Origin: Spirochaetota bacterium
GTDB taxonomy: Bacteria > Spirochaetota > Spirochaetia > SZUA-6
NCBI GenBank assembly: GCA_003641675.1
Contig: QNBI01000144.1
Span: forward strand, 1 to 5,844
Length of the DNA stretch: 5,844 nucleotides
Direction: 5' to 3'
Part shown: positions 1-5,844 of the stretch, one piece after another
Numbering within the stretch: the first letter of the stretch is position 1
Layout: the number at the start of each line of letters is the position of its first letter
Notes under the pieces: generated by a model
Databases searched by the model: none
Told to the model about the DNA's origin: nothing
Seen by the model: only the letters and a program-made list of their open reading frames with translations
Position numbers and translations under genes: made by a program

Positions 1-278
1 ACTGTTAATCCTCTATAGAGCTGCCTGCCTTCTGGTATCATTATAATACCATTCTTTACACGCTTTATTTGATTCTCAAAAGTAATATCTTCTCCGTCAT
101 AGATAATAGTTCCTTTATAAGGAATTATATCTCCAACAACAGTTCTTAAAAAAGTAGTTTTGCCTACTCCATTGGAACCAATTAGGGCTGTTATGGAGCC
201 TTTTTCAATTTCTACATTGAAATCCCATAGTATCTGTACATCGCCGTAACCCGAATTTAGATTTTTTACTTTAAGCAT
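1..278 (-). CDS. livF: HAAT-family ABC transporter ATP-binding protein LivF, 3' part outside window
   Basis: This is the second ATPase of a branched-chain amino acid/amide-type importer. It sits on the cytoplasmic face and powers uptake with LivG. Only the first 92 residues are visible; the gene continues past the left edge, so the signature, Walker B and H-switch are not seen. Visible are an A-loop tyrosine (Y11 in SGYGDVQ), Walker A GSNGVGKTT (residues 34-42) and the LivF-typical IPEGRQLYRGLT (81-92), where PEGR stands at the Q-loop; this separates it from LivG. The ATG at 278-276 is chosen because MLKVKNLNSGYG is the normal LivF beginning. It overlaps the end of livG by 8 bases, so translation is probably coupled. 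Upstream there is a GAG eight bases from the start and a GGGG only two bases away, so its own ribosome site is weak. Family assignment is firm; substrate is not. Confidence 0.93.
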   Translation of the reverse strand, partial: MLKVKNLNSGYGDVQILWDFNVEIEKGSITALIGSNGVGKTTFLRTVVGDIIPYKGTIIYDGEDITFENQIKRVKNGIIMIPEGRQLYRGLT

Positions 279-1041
279 TTCCCCAACTCATTTTGGCATA
301 TCTTGAACCAAGATATGCAGATATTACTTTTTCATTCTTGCTGATATTCTCAGGCTTATCCTCTGCTATTTTTTCTCCGTGATGCAGAACCATAATTCTG
401 TGTGAAATGCTCATAATTGCCTTCATAACATGTTCAATCAGCAGAATTGTCTTTCCCTCGTTATTTAATTCTTCGATAAGCCCCATTATCATTTCAAGAT
501 CGGAGGTGCTTGAACCTGCCATAACTTCATCTAAAAGCATCATTTCAGGATCCATCGCTAAAGCTCTTGCAAGCTCGAGCCTTTTCCTTTCGGAAACATT
601 AAGATTTTCTACAGGGACATTCTCCTTTTTTATAAGGTTGAGCCTGGATAGAATATGCCTCGTTTTATCCTGAGCTTCTCTAACATTTGTGATCTTGTCT
701 TTGCCGAACAGAGCACCGATAGAAACATTTTCTAAAAGCGTCATTCCCGGAAAGGGCTTTACAACCTGAAATGTCCTTGATATTCCTAATTCGGCTATTT
801 TATGTGTCTGCATATTGGTAATATTTCTATCTTTATAATAGATCTCACCGCTTGTAACATGGAGAGTGCCGTTTATCATGGAAAGAAGTGTCGTTTTACC
901 AGCTCCGTTAGGCCCTATAATACCGAATATCTCGTTCTTTTTAACCTTAAAATCTACATTCCAGACAGCACGTAAAGCGCCGAAGGTTTTTGTAACTTTT
1001 TTGCCGTAAAGAATAATGTTATTATCTTTATTAGATATCAT
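271..1041 (-). CDS. livG: HAAT-family ABC transporter ATP-binding protein LivG
   Basis: This is the first ATPase of the importer, 256 residues, the usual LivG length. Walker A is GPNGAGKTT (43-51), the Q-loop is SRTFQVVKPF with Q92, Walker B is MMLLDE (167-172, catalytic E172), and the switch histidine is H204 in LLIEHVMKAI. The C-terminal VISAYLGSRY matches the LivG hallmark AYLG. The signature motif is degenerate: LNVSERKRLELARAL (from 147) in place of LSGGQ. LivG proteins with an RKRLE-type signature exist, so this is partly a subgroup trait. The D-loop reads GSSTSD where LivG usually has GLNPTE or similar. The ATG at 1041 shares ATGA with the livM stop, a 4-base overlap, and an AGGG lies ten bases upstream. 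The gene is the third of livHMGF. The substrate cannot be read from an ATPase; branched-chain amino acids are only the family default. Confidence 0.95.
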   Translation of the reverse strand: MISNKDNNIILYGKKVTKTFGALRAVWNVDFKVKKNEIFGIIGPNGAGKTTLLSMINGTLHVTSGEIYYKDRNITNMQTHKIAELGISRTFQVVKPFPGMTLLENVSIGALFGKDKITNVREAQDKTRHILSRLNLIKKENVPVENLNVSERKRLELARALAMDPEMMLLDEVMAGSSTSDLEMIMGLIEELNNEGKTILLIEHVMKAIMSISHRIMVLHHGEKIAEDKPENISKNEKVISAYLGSRYAKMSWGNA

Positions 1042-2003
1042 AGTGCATTATCCCTGCTCTTTTTGATGCTTTCTAATACGCCCTTTAAACCTTTTCCGGT
1101 ATTTGTCAGGCTCATTATCCCGTTGGGAATAATGAGCACCGTAATAATTATTAGTGTGCCGAGAATTCCCAAATGCAGGTTTAGAAATTTAGACCACACC
1201 AGTTCCGATAAACTCTCCAGTATAAAAGCGCCTATAACAGGGCCTAAAACAGTACCCGCGCCTCCTAAAAGTATAATTACAAACATCCGGACAACCCACA
1301 TTACATCAAAGACTGTCGGAGGATCTATATAGCTGAACCAATATGCATATACTGCACCTGTTAAACCAGTAAAAAGTCCGCTTAGAGTCCATGCTATTAT
1401 TTTATAAACGGTAGTGTTAATCCCCATTACGCCGGCGGCTTCTTCATTTGCCCTTATGGCTTTTAGGGCATATCCGAGCCTGCTTCTGGACAGCCACCAT
1501 GTAAACAATACAATAATAATAAGCAGAATAAACATAAAAAAATAGAAGAAAGAATTAATAAAAACCGGGCTTCCATGGAGTGAAGGGATTGTTATACCCT
1601 GTCCTCCGCCTGTGAGATCGGTAAGATTATCAATTATATACTTTATTGCTTCAGCAGCGCCTAAAGTACCAAGGGCAAAGTAATGCCCTTTAAGCCGTAA
1701 CAAAAGTATGCCTAAAAGTAATGCAAGGAGAATAGATATCAATCCTGCAAATATAAAGGAAGACAGAAATGAGAATGACAGTTTGTTCATTAAAACAGCA
1801 ACGGTATATGCCCCTACACCGAAAAAAACCATATTACCGAAAGCTGCATATCCAGTAAAACCGGAAATAATATTTAAAGCAGATGCAAGAATTGCAAACA
1901 AAAATATGTTGGTTATGAACCGAACCCAGAAACCTGTTAATATAAAAGGAAAGATAATGAATAGCGCTAATAAAATTATTAGAGTTATCAGTTTTCTATT
2001 CAT
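1038..2003 (-). CDS. livM: HAAT-family ABC transporter permease LivM
   Basis: This is the second transmembrane subunit of the importer, 321 residues from the chosen start, in the inner membrane. The open frame extends upstream to 2045, but that would add 14 polar residues (YSCLRVCWERGHT) and overlap livH by about 50 bases. The ATG at 2003 has a good AGAGGA six bases upstream, gives a normal LivM N-terminus (MNRKLITLIILLAL) and overlaps livH by only 8 bases. Family motifs in order are ALNIISGFTGYAAFG (42-56), RLKGHYFALGTLG (103-115), LTGGGQGI (130-137), the EAA-like cytoplasmic loop RLGYALKAIRANEEAAGVMG (175-194) that docks on the ATPases, and LGGAGTVLGPVIGA (246-259). Long runs of Leu, Ile and Phe between them are membrane helices. 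Its stop overlaps the livG start. No defect is visible. Confidence 0.94.
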   Translation of the reverse strand: MNRKLITLIILLALFIIFPFILTGFWVRFITNIFLFAILASALNIISGFTGYAAFGNMVFFGVGAYTVAVLMNKLSFSFLSSFIFAGLISILLALLLGILLLRLKGHYFALGTLGAAEAIKYIIDNLTDLTGGGQGITIPSLHGSPVFINSFFYFFMFILLIIIVLFTWWLSRSRLGYALKAIRANEEAAGVMGINTTVYKIIAWTLSGLFTGLTGAVYAYWFSYIDPPTVFDVMWVVRMFVIILLGGAGTVLGPVIGAFILESLSELVWSKFLNLHLGILGTLIIITVLIIPNGIMSLTNTGKGLKGVLESIKKSRDNAL

Positions 2004-2862
2004 TGTATGTCCTCTTTCCCAGCAGACCCTGAGGCATGAATACAAGAACTAATACCAGTACAACAAATCCCAGCAGATTCTGAAAAGATGAAGGAATAAT
2101 AATAGTTCCGATTGTTTCAACAAGAGCAAGTACCAGCCCTCCTGCAAGAGCTCCGAAAGTACTTGCAAGGCCCCCAAGTACAGAGATAACAAAAGCTTTT
2201 CCGACTAAAGATCCCCCTATAAAGGGGTTTATGCTCATAATAGGGATAATTAATGCACCGGATACACCCGCAAGGGCGGCGCTGACTCCCATAGTTATGG
2301 AATAGATATTTCTTACATTCACACCGACTACTTTGGCGCCTTCATAGTTCTGAGCCGTAGCGCTTATTGCAAGCCCTACTTTTGTTCTCTTCATAAATAC
2401 GTAAAAAAGTAATGTTAAAATCACTGCTACAATAAAAATACCAAAGCGTACCAAAGGTATTACTGCTCCGCCTAATGATAATGATACACTGGAATACGGA
2501 AGATTAATACTTCTAAAGTCTGCCTTCCATAGGAGCAGGCAAACATTTGCAATTAAGATCTGCAGTCCGAATGTAAAAGTAAGGGTAATAAATATGCTTC
2601 CTCTAACTACTAAATTAAGCAGGAATCTCTGAATTGAATAGCCAATTATAAAGAGAATAAACATTACAATGGGAATAGATAAAAAGGGATCGATTCCATA
2701 GGATATATAAAAAGTATAGGAAAGATATGCACCGATCATGATAAATGAGCCGTGGGCAAGGTTTATAATATTCATTACACCCCATACCAGAGAAAATCCT
2801 ATTCCGATAGTTCCGTATACAGCACCGAAGAGAATACCATTTACAATTGCCTGGAGTAACAT
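1996..2862 (-). CDS. livH: HAAT-family ABC transporter permease LivH
   Basis: This is the first transmembrane subunit of the importer and the first gene of the operon, 288 residues. The open frame can be extended four codons to a TTG at 2874. The ATG at 2862 is preferred because a GGGG lies six bases upstream of it, inside the extension, while nothing resembling a ribosome site precedes the TTG. Motifs are GVMNIINLAHGSFIMIGAY (28-46), the strongest LivH signature; the EAA-like ATPase-docking loop around RTKVGLAISATAQNYEGA (159-176) followed by KVVGVN; and the late glycine-rich segment GGLASTFGALAGG. The C-terminus MPQGLLGKRTYNE resembles the usual FRPQGLFG ending. Helices are clear from hydrophobic runs. 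A consensus-like promoter lies just upstream. The binding protein that normally feeds such a permease is not encoded before it. Confidence 0.94.
   Translation of the reverse strand: MLLQAIVNGILFGAVYGTIGIGFSLVWGVMNIINLAHGSFIMIGAYLSYTFYISYGIDPFLSIPIVMFILFIIGYSIQRFLLNLVVRGSIFITLTFTFGLQILIANVCLLLWKADFRSINLPYSSVSLSLGGAVIPLVRFGIFIVAVILTLLFYVFMKRTKVGLAISATAQNYEGAKVVGVNVRNIYSITMGVSAALAGVSGALIIPIMSINPFIGGSLVGKAFVISVLGGLASTFGALAGGLVLALVETIGTIIIPSSFQNLLGFVVLVLVLVFMPQGLLGKRTYNE
2004..2015 (-). promoter_or_regulatory. livM ribosome binding site within the end of livH
   Basis: AGAGGA (2015-2010 on the minus strand) stands six bases before the ATG at 2003. It is the best Shine-Dalgarno sequence in the transporter operon and is the reason for placing the livM start here and not at 2045. 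Because it lies in livH coding sequence, ribosomes finishing livH would pass over it. Confidence 0.65.
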
Positions 2863-2872
2863 GACTAGCCCC
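2860..2872 (-). promoter_or_regulatory. livH start region with ribosome site
   Basis: Reading the minus strand, GGGG at 2872-2869 is followed by six bases and then ATG at 2862-2860. This decides between the ATG and the TTG four codons upstream, which has only A/T-rich sequence before it. The match to the anti-Shine-Dalgarno sequence is partial. Confidence 0.5.
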
Positions 2873-2891
2873 AACTTTGAATTTTTTTAGT

Positions 2892-2920
2892 ATTTAATAT
2901 GGTATTTTTAAGAAAGTCAA
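2892..2920 (-). promoter_or_regulatory. sigma-70-type promoter of the livHMGF operon
   Basis: On the minus strand, a -35 box TTGACT (2920-2915, five of six to consensus) is separated by exactly 17 bases from a -10 box TTAAAT (2897-2892, four of six). A start about seven bases further, near 2885, would leave a leader of only some 23 bases before the livH ATG. That leaves little room for a riboswitch or attenuator, so control would have to act on initiation. Inferred from sequence only. Confidence 0.65.
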
Positions 2921-3005
2921 TAGCAAGATATTCTTATTTTCTTTGCAGGCTTTCTGTTTCTCAAATAGTGAAATCATAAAGAGCTGTAAAGCTAACGTAC
3001 GGAAA

Positions 3006-3020
3006 GTTAATTGTAATAAC
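3006..3020. promoter_or_regulatory. imperfect palindrome, candidate operator in the divergent region
   Basis: GTTAATTGTAATAAC is a 15-base imperfect inverted repeat with GTTA and TAAC arms, centred on 3013. It lies in the shared upstream region of the transporter operon and the amidohydrolase gene, about 45 bases before the latter's start. A -10-like TGTAAT (3012-3017, five of six to consensus) is inside it, but no recognisable -35 box is present at 16-18 bases. A further TAAC at 2993-2996 faces the first GTTA arm. Such AT-rich symmetry also arises by chance; no regulator gene is in the window. Confidence 0.3.
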
Positions 3021-3064
3021 TGCATTTTTAAACTAAACTTCACATAGGACAGGTTAAAAGAAAA

Positions 3065-4594
3065 ATGGTAACTACAATTGTTTACGGGAAATATGTTATT
3101 ATCGATGCCGATACCGTTATTCCTTCAGGAGCGCTGTATATCGAGAATGATAAGGTAATAGACTACGGGAGCCATAAGGATATTACCAGCAGATATAAAG
3201 CCGACCGTACATTAGGTTCCGCAGAAATGCTGGTAATGCCGGGTTTAGTTAACGCTCACAGCCATGGAAAAGGACTTACGGACTTTCAGCGCGGCCAGAC
3301 CGACGATACTCTTGAGACATGGAAATGGCGTAATTATCCTCCTATAGATCCGTACCTCGATACCAAATGGGCTTGTGTTAATCTTTTAGAAAGCGGGGTA
3401 ACCACAACTATGCATAATCACGGCTTGATATATCCGGAATCGTACGAAAAGGAATTTGTTTCTGTTCTCAATGCCTATAAAGAGGGCGGGGTTCGTGTAG
3501 CCTTAGCTCCGACTTTGAACACGGAGAATGTTTTTACCTACGGCGATGATATTGATTTTATTAATTCATTGCCTTCGGAGCTTAAAACTACCTGTCATAC
3601 TATTATGAAACGTATGGATCTTTTTGGGGAAAAGGAATACTTCGATTCAGTGGAGGCGCTACATAAAAGCTACACGAGTTCGTATGTACGGATAATGCAT
3701 GGTCCTCTTTCACCTCAATGGGTCCGTACGGAAGCACTGCAGGAAATACGGAAACAGGCTGATGAATTGGGAATCCGCATACACACGCATGTACAGCAGA
3801 CTCCGCTTCAGAAACTCTACGGTTTTAAGCGATACGGAAAGTCGCTTATAGCTTATTTAGCAGATCTTGATTTTTTAGGAAACGATGTTACCTGCGGACA
3901 CAGTGTGTGGATTTCCGATGAAGATATAGATATCCTTGCACAGACAGGTGCATCTGTCACGCACCATCCAAGCTGTAACCTTAGAGTACGCAATGGAATT
4001 AGCCCTGTTTATGAACTGCTGAACCGGGGTGTTACGGTAGCTATCGGAATGGATGATAAAGAAATGGGAGATGACAAGGATTATTTGGCGGAAATGCGTA
4101 TTGCGTTAAGGCTCCACCAGGTTTCCGGTCAAGAGCTGGATTCTCCCCGTCTCATGCCGAAGGATGTCTTCCGGATGGGTACAGCCTATGGGGCAGAAGT
4201 ACTCGGCATGGATAGCTGGATTGGCACTTTGGAGCGCGGCAAGCAGGCAGATATACTCCTTCTTGATATGGAAATGCTTACTGAACCGTATATAATGGAG
4301 GACCATGACCCTGTTGATATTCTTCTGTACAGAGGGAAAGCGAAGCATATACACACAGTAATTGTGGGCGGAAAAATACTGTTAAGAGAGGGTAAGCTAA
4401 CTCGGATTAACCGGAAGGAAGTTATTGCCAAACTTAGAGAATCTCTTCCCTCGGATTACCATGAACGTTTTCGAAAGCTGAATAAAGACTTTGTCCGGTT
4501 GCGGGCTTTTATTAAAAAGCATTACAAAGCATGGTATAATGAAATCGATCTCTGGGATAAGAATCCGTATTATTTTATGAATAATAGGAATTAG
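3065..4594 (+). CDS. Metal-dependent amidohydrolase, TrzN/AtzA/SAH deaminase-like
   Basis: This is a cytoplasmic (no signal peptide) amidohydrolase-superfamily enzyme of 509 residues. Members of this branch deaminate or hydrolyse substituents on purines, pyrimidines, triazines or related heterocycles using one metal ion. An N-terminal beta-sandwich strand set (1-58) leads to the barrel. Metal ligands are H65 and H67 in MPGLVNAHSHGKG, H242 in IHTHVQQT, H279 in CGHSVWISDED and D330 in AIGMDD. HHPSCNLRVRNGISP (300-314) is the usual strand-7 region. GTLERGKQADILLLD (387-401) returns to the sandwich domain. The residue three after H242, normally the catalytic glutamate (HxxE), is Q245. After about residue 450 there is a basic, aromatic tail of some 60 residues. 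The ATG at 3065 has only a weak AGG eleven bases upstream. It is divergent from livHMGF, so it probably acts on the imported compound. Exact substrate unknown. Confidence 0.85.
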   Translation: MVTTIVYGKYVIIDADTVIPSGALYIENDKVIDYGSHKDITSRYKADRTLGSAEMLVMPGLVNAHSHGKGLTDFQRGQTDDTLETWKWRNYPPIDPYLDTKWACVNLLESGVTTTMHNHGLIYPESYEKEFVSVLNAYKEGGVRVALAPTLNTENVFTYGDDIDFINSLPSELKTTCHTIMKRMDLFGEKEYFDSVEALHKSYTSSYVRIMHGPLSPQWVRTEALQEIRKQADELGIRIHTHVQQTPLQKLYGFKRYGKSLIAYLADLDFLGNDVTCGHSVWISDEDIDILAQTGASVTHHPSCNLRVRNGISPVYELLNRGVTVAIGMDDKEMGDDKDYLAEMRIALRLHQVSGQELDSPRLMPKDVFRMGTAYGAEVLGMDSWIGTLERGKQADILLLDMEMLTEPYIMEDHDPVDILLYRGKAKHIHTVIVGGKILLREGKLTRINRKEVIAKLRESLPSDYHERFRKLNKDFVRLRAFIKKHYKAWYNEIDLWDKNPYYFMNNRN

Positions 4595-4723
4595 AGCCTT
4601 AGCAGCAGATTTTTTTAAACCTGTTAACTAAGAGGCGGTTATAAGAGTTTTAGAATCGGTTTATTATTGAATTTTGTTCATGTACTGTATATATTTTAAT
4701 TTTAAAAAGAAAGGATACAGATT
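4595..4723. other. Intergenic region between amidohydrolase and clpP
   Basis: These 129 AT-rich bases contain no open frame of note. A T-run at about 4610-4616 follows the amidohydrolase stop, but I find no convincing GC-rich stem before it, so a factor-independent terminator is not supported. The second half holds the clpP promoter and ribosome site. Confidence 0.5.
4667..4695 (+). promoter_or_regulatory. sigma-70-type promoter of clpP-purC
   Basis: TTGAAT (4667-4672, four of six to the -35 consensus) and TATATT (4690-4695, five of six to the -10 consensus) are separated by 17 bases. Transcription would start near 4702, about 20 bases before the clpP ATG. An alternative pair TTGTTC (4674-4679) and TTTAAT (4695-4700) has a poor 15-base spacer. 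It implies that clpP and purC are transcribed independently of the amidohydrolase. Confidence 0.5.
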
Positions 4724-5329
4724 ATGGATTATTTTTATAACTTAAGCAAAAATCAGAAGGGAAACGGAGAAGAAGGAGAAAAAAAACAGGATAACTTTAT
4801 ACTGCAGCATATCTTAAAAACACGTACAATTCTTCTCTCCGGTGAGATAAATAAGAATCTTGCAGAAAAAATTGTACAGCAGCTCCTGCTTCTGGAGGAT
4901 GAGGGTGATGACCCTATTAAGGTATTTATAGACTCCCCCGGAGGGGATGCAGATGCAGGTTTTGCAATATTCGATATGATACGCTTTGTTAAACCGAGGG
5001 TAATACTTATAGGAATGGGCCTTGTGGCAAGTGCTGCGGCTATTATCCTTTTAGCTTCGCCAAAAGAAGACCGGCTTGGGCTCCCAAATTCGCACTACCT
5101 TATTCATCAGCCTTTAAGCGGAATTAGAGGAGTTGCAACGGAGATTGAGATTCACGCAAATGAACTTGAAAAACTCAGGAAAAAAATTAACAGGCTCATC
5201 GCAGAGGAGACCGGCCAGCCTGTTGCAAAGGTGGAAAAAGATACAGACCGCGATTTCTGGATGAATGCAGAAGAGGCAACCAGCTACGGCTTAATATCAA
5301 AGATAATCGAGAGCAGGAACGAGATATAG
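4724..5329 (+). CDS. clpP: ATP-dependent Clp protease proteolytic subunit (divergent ClpP)
   Basis: This is a cytoplasmic serine protease subunit of 201 residues, the usual size, expected to form a barrel that degrades proteins fed by ClpX or ClpA/C-type unfoldases. The triad is intact: S103 in LVASAAAII, H128 in LIHQPLSG and D177 in DTDRDFWMNAEEA. The spacings 25 and 49 equal those of E. coli ClpP (S111, H136, D185, precursor numbering). The oxyanion segment is DSPGGD (70-75). The handle helix region GVATEIEIHANELEKLRKKIN (about 136-156) is present. The first 22 residues are charged (KNQKGNGEEGEKKQ) and lack the usual axial-loop sequence and propeptide; the normal YSRLL is replaced by LQHIL. 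ATG at 4724 has AGGA eight bases upstream. It is probably an extra ClpP paralogue, but a sole ClpP cannot be excluded. purC follows with a one-base overlap. Confidence 0.92.
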   Translation: MDYFYNLSKNQKGNGEEGEKKQDNFILQHILKTRTILLSGEINKNLAEKIVQQLLLLEDEGDDPIKVFIDSPGGDADAGFAIFDMIRFVKPRVILIGMGLVASAAAIILLASPKEDRLGLPNSHYLIHQPLSGIRGVATEIEIHANELEKLRKKINRLIAEETGQPVAKVEKDTDRDFWMNAEEATSYGLISKIIESRNEI

Positions 5330-5844
5330 TGGATAAAGAGAAGCTTCGCGATGCCATTCCTAATACAATGGCGGAACTAGATTTACCCGATTCCATCCCT
5401 GTTGTAAAAGGAAAAGTAAGGGATATTTTTGACCTGGGTAATTATCTTCTTATTGTTACCACAGATAGAATATCTGCCTTTGACAGAGTGTTAAGCACAA
5501 TACCTTATAAGGGAGAAGTGCTTAATAGAATCTCGCTTTTCTGGTTTAAAAATACTAAGGATATTATTAAAAACCATATTAAGGAAGAGGTAACTCCACG
5601 GGCTGTTCTTGTGAAGAAATGCAAGGTTATACCGATAGAAGTGGTTGTCCGCGGATATTTAACAGGTTCTGCGTGGAGGGACTATAAGGCAGGCAGGGAT
5701 GTCTCCGGAATACAATTGGACCGGGGAATGGCGTTTAATGAGAAGTTTCGTGAACCTATAGTTACTCCTTCTACAAAATCGGAACGGGGGGTACACGATG
5801 AACCCGTATCCGAACAGACGCTTGTAGAGAGGGGGATTGTATCG
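5329..5844 (+). CDS. purC: Phosphoribosylaminoimidazole-succinocarboxamide synthase PurC, 3' part outside window
   Basis: SAICAR synthase joins aspartate to CAIR with ATP in de novo purine synthesis, in the cytoplasm. The visible 172 residues are the N-terminal part of the longer, yeast Ade1-like form (about 300 residues). Motifs are KGKVRDIFDLG (27-37), the nucleotide-binding start; TTDRISAFDRVL (44-55); IPIEVVVRGYLTGSAW (101-116); and EPIVTPSTKSERGVHDEPVS (142-161). The proposed start is GTG at 5329, whose G is the last base of the clpP TAG (TAGTG). An AGGA ends ten bases before it, inside clpP. The next in-frame ATG (codon 14, 5368) lacks a ribosome site, and starting there would drop the family's N-terminal residues. 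Coupled translation with clpP is likely. The gene is intact as far as seen. Confidence 0.93.
   Translation, partial: MDKEKLRDAIPNTMAELDLPDSIPVVKGKVRDIFDLGNYLLIVTTDRISAFDRVLSTIPYKGEVLNRISLFWFKNTKDIIKNHIKEEVTPRAVLVKKCKVIPIEVVVRGYLTGSAWRDYKAGRDVSGIQLDRGMAFNEKFREPIVTPSTKSERGVHDEPVSEQTLVERGIVS

Noticed and set aside
2004..2045. Longer livM starting at 2045
   Set aside because: It adds polar, cysteine-rich residues unlike LivM, overlaps livH by about 50 bases, and ignores the strong AGAGGA in front of the ATG at 2003.
1708..2052. Plus-strand open frame of 114 codons opposite livM
   Set aside because: It lies antisense to well-supported livM/livH coding, has low-complexity K/N/I/A content and no family features. 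The same holds for the other antisense frames over livG, livM, the amidohydrolase and clpP-purC.
2863..2874. livH starting at TTG 2874
   Set aside because: No ribosome site precedes it, and the GGGG that serves the ATG at 2862 lies within this extension.
2863..3064. Riboswitch in the divergent intergenic region
   Set aside because: The liv leader would be only about 23 bases, and on the other side I see no recognisable purine, lysine or other riboswitch core; AGCT-GTAA-AGCT at 2982-2993 is too short a hairpin to count.
4595..4620. Rho-independent terminator after the amidohydrolase
   Set aside because: There is a T-run, but the preceding bases (GCCTTAGCAGCAG) do not fold into a convincing stem.
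1..5844. Mobile element, defence system or CRISPR
   Set aside because: No transposase, integrase, terminal inverted repeats, spaced repeats or defence-type domains are visible; all genes belong to metabolic or housekeeping families.

Overview
The window looks like ordinary bacterial chromosome of low to moderate GC. It carries seven protein-coding genes, two of them cut by the window edges. I see no RNA gene, mobile element, CRISPR array or broken gene. The host cannot be fixed from sequence alone. The AT-rich coding, the divergent ClpP (SPGGDADAGF, FDMIRFVKP) and the yeast-type PurC make a spirochaete (Treponema/Spirochaeta-like) a reasonable guess. A low-GC Firmicute is the main alternative.

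Left half, minus strand (1-2862): a tightly packed ABC importer operon of the branched-chain amino acid/amide (HAAT) family. Its order is livH (permease), livM (permease), livG (ATPase) and livF (ATPase, running off the left edge). Neighbouring genes overlap by 8, 4 and 8 bases, which suggests translational coupling. A good sigma-70-type promoter sits directly upstream of livH. No periplasmic binding protein gene is in view, so it lies beyond livF or elsewhere.

Middle (2863-4594): a 202-base divergent intergenic region separates the transporter from a plus-strand gene for a 509-residue cytoplasmic metal-dependent amidohydrolase of the TrzN/AtzA/S-adenosylhomocysteine deaminase type. The divergent pairing suggests that the transporter imports a small nitrogenous compound (amide, nucleobase or other heterocycle) which the enzyme then hydrolyses or deaminates. 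The substrate is unknown. The metal ligands are present, but the glutamate normally used as proton shuttle is a glutamine. An imperfect palindrome in the shared region is a candidate operator.

Right end (4595-5844): after a 129-base gap with its own promoter comes a divergent clpP paralogue with an intact Ser-His-Asp triad. A purC gene (SAICAR synthase, purine biosynthesis) starts on a GTG that shares one base with the clpP stop codon and runs off the right edge. These two genes look like a separate housekeeping operon.
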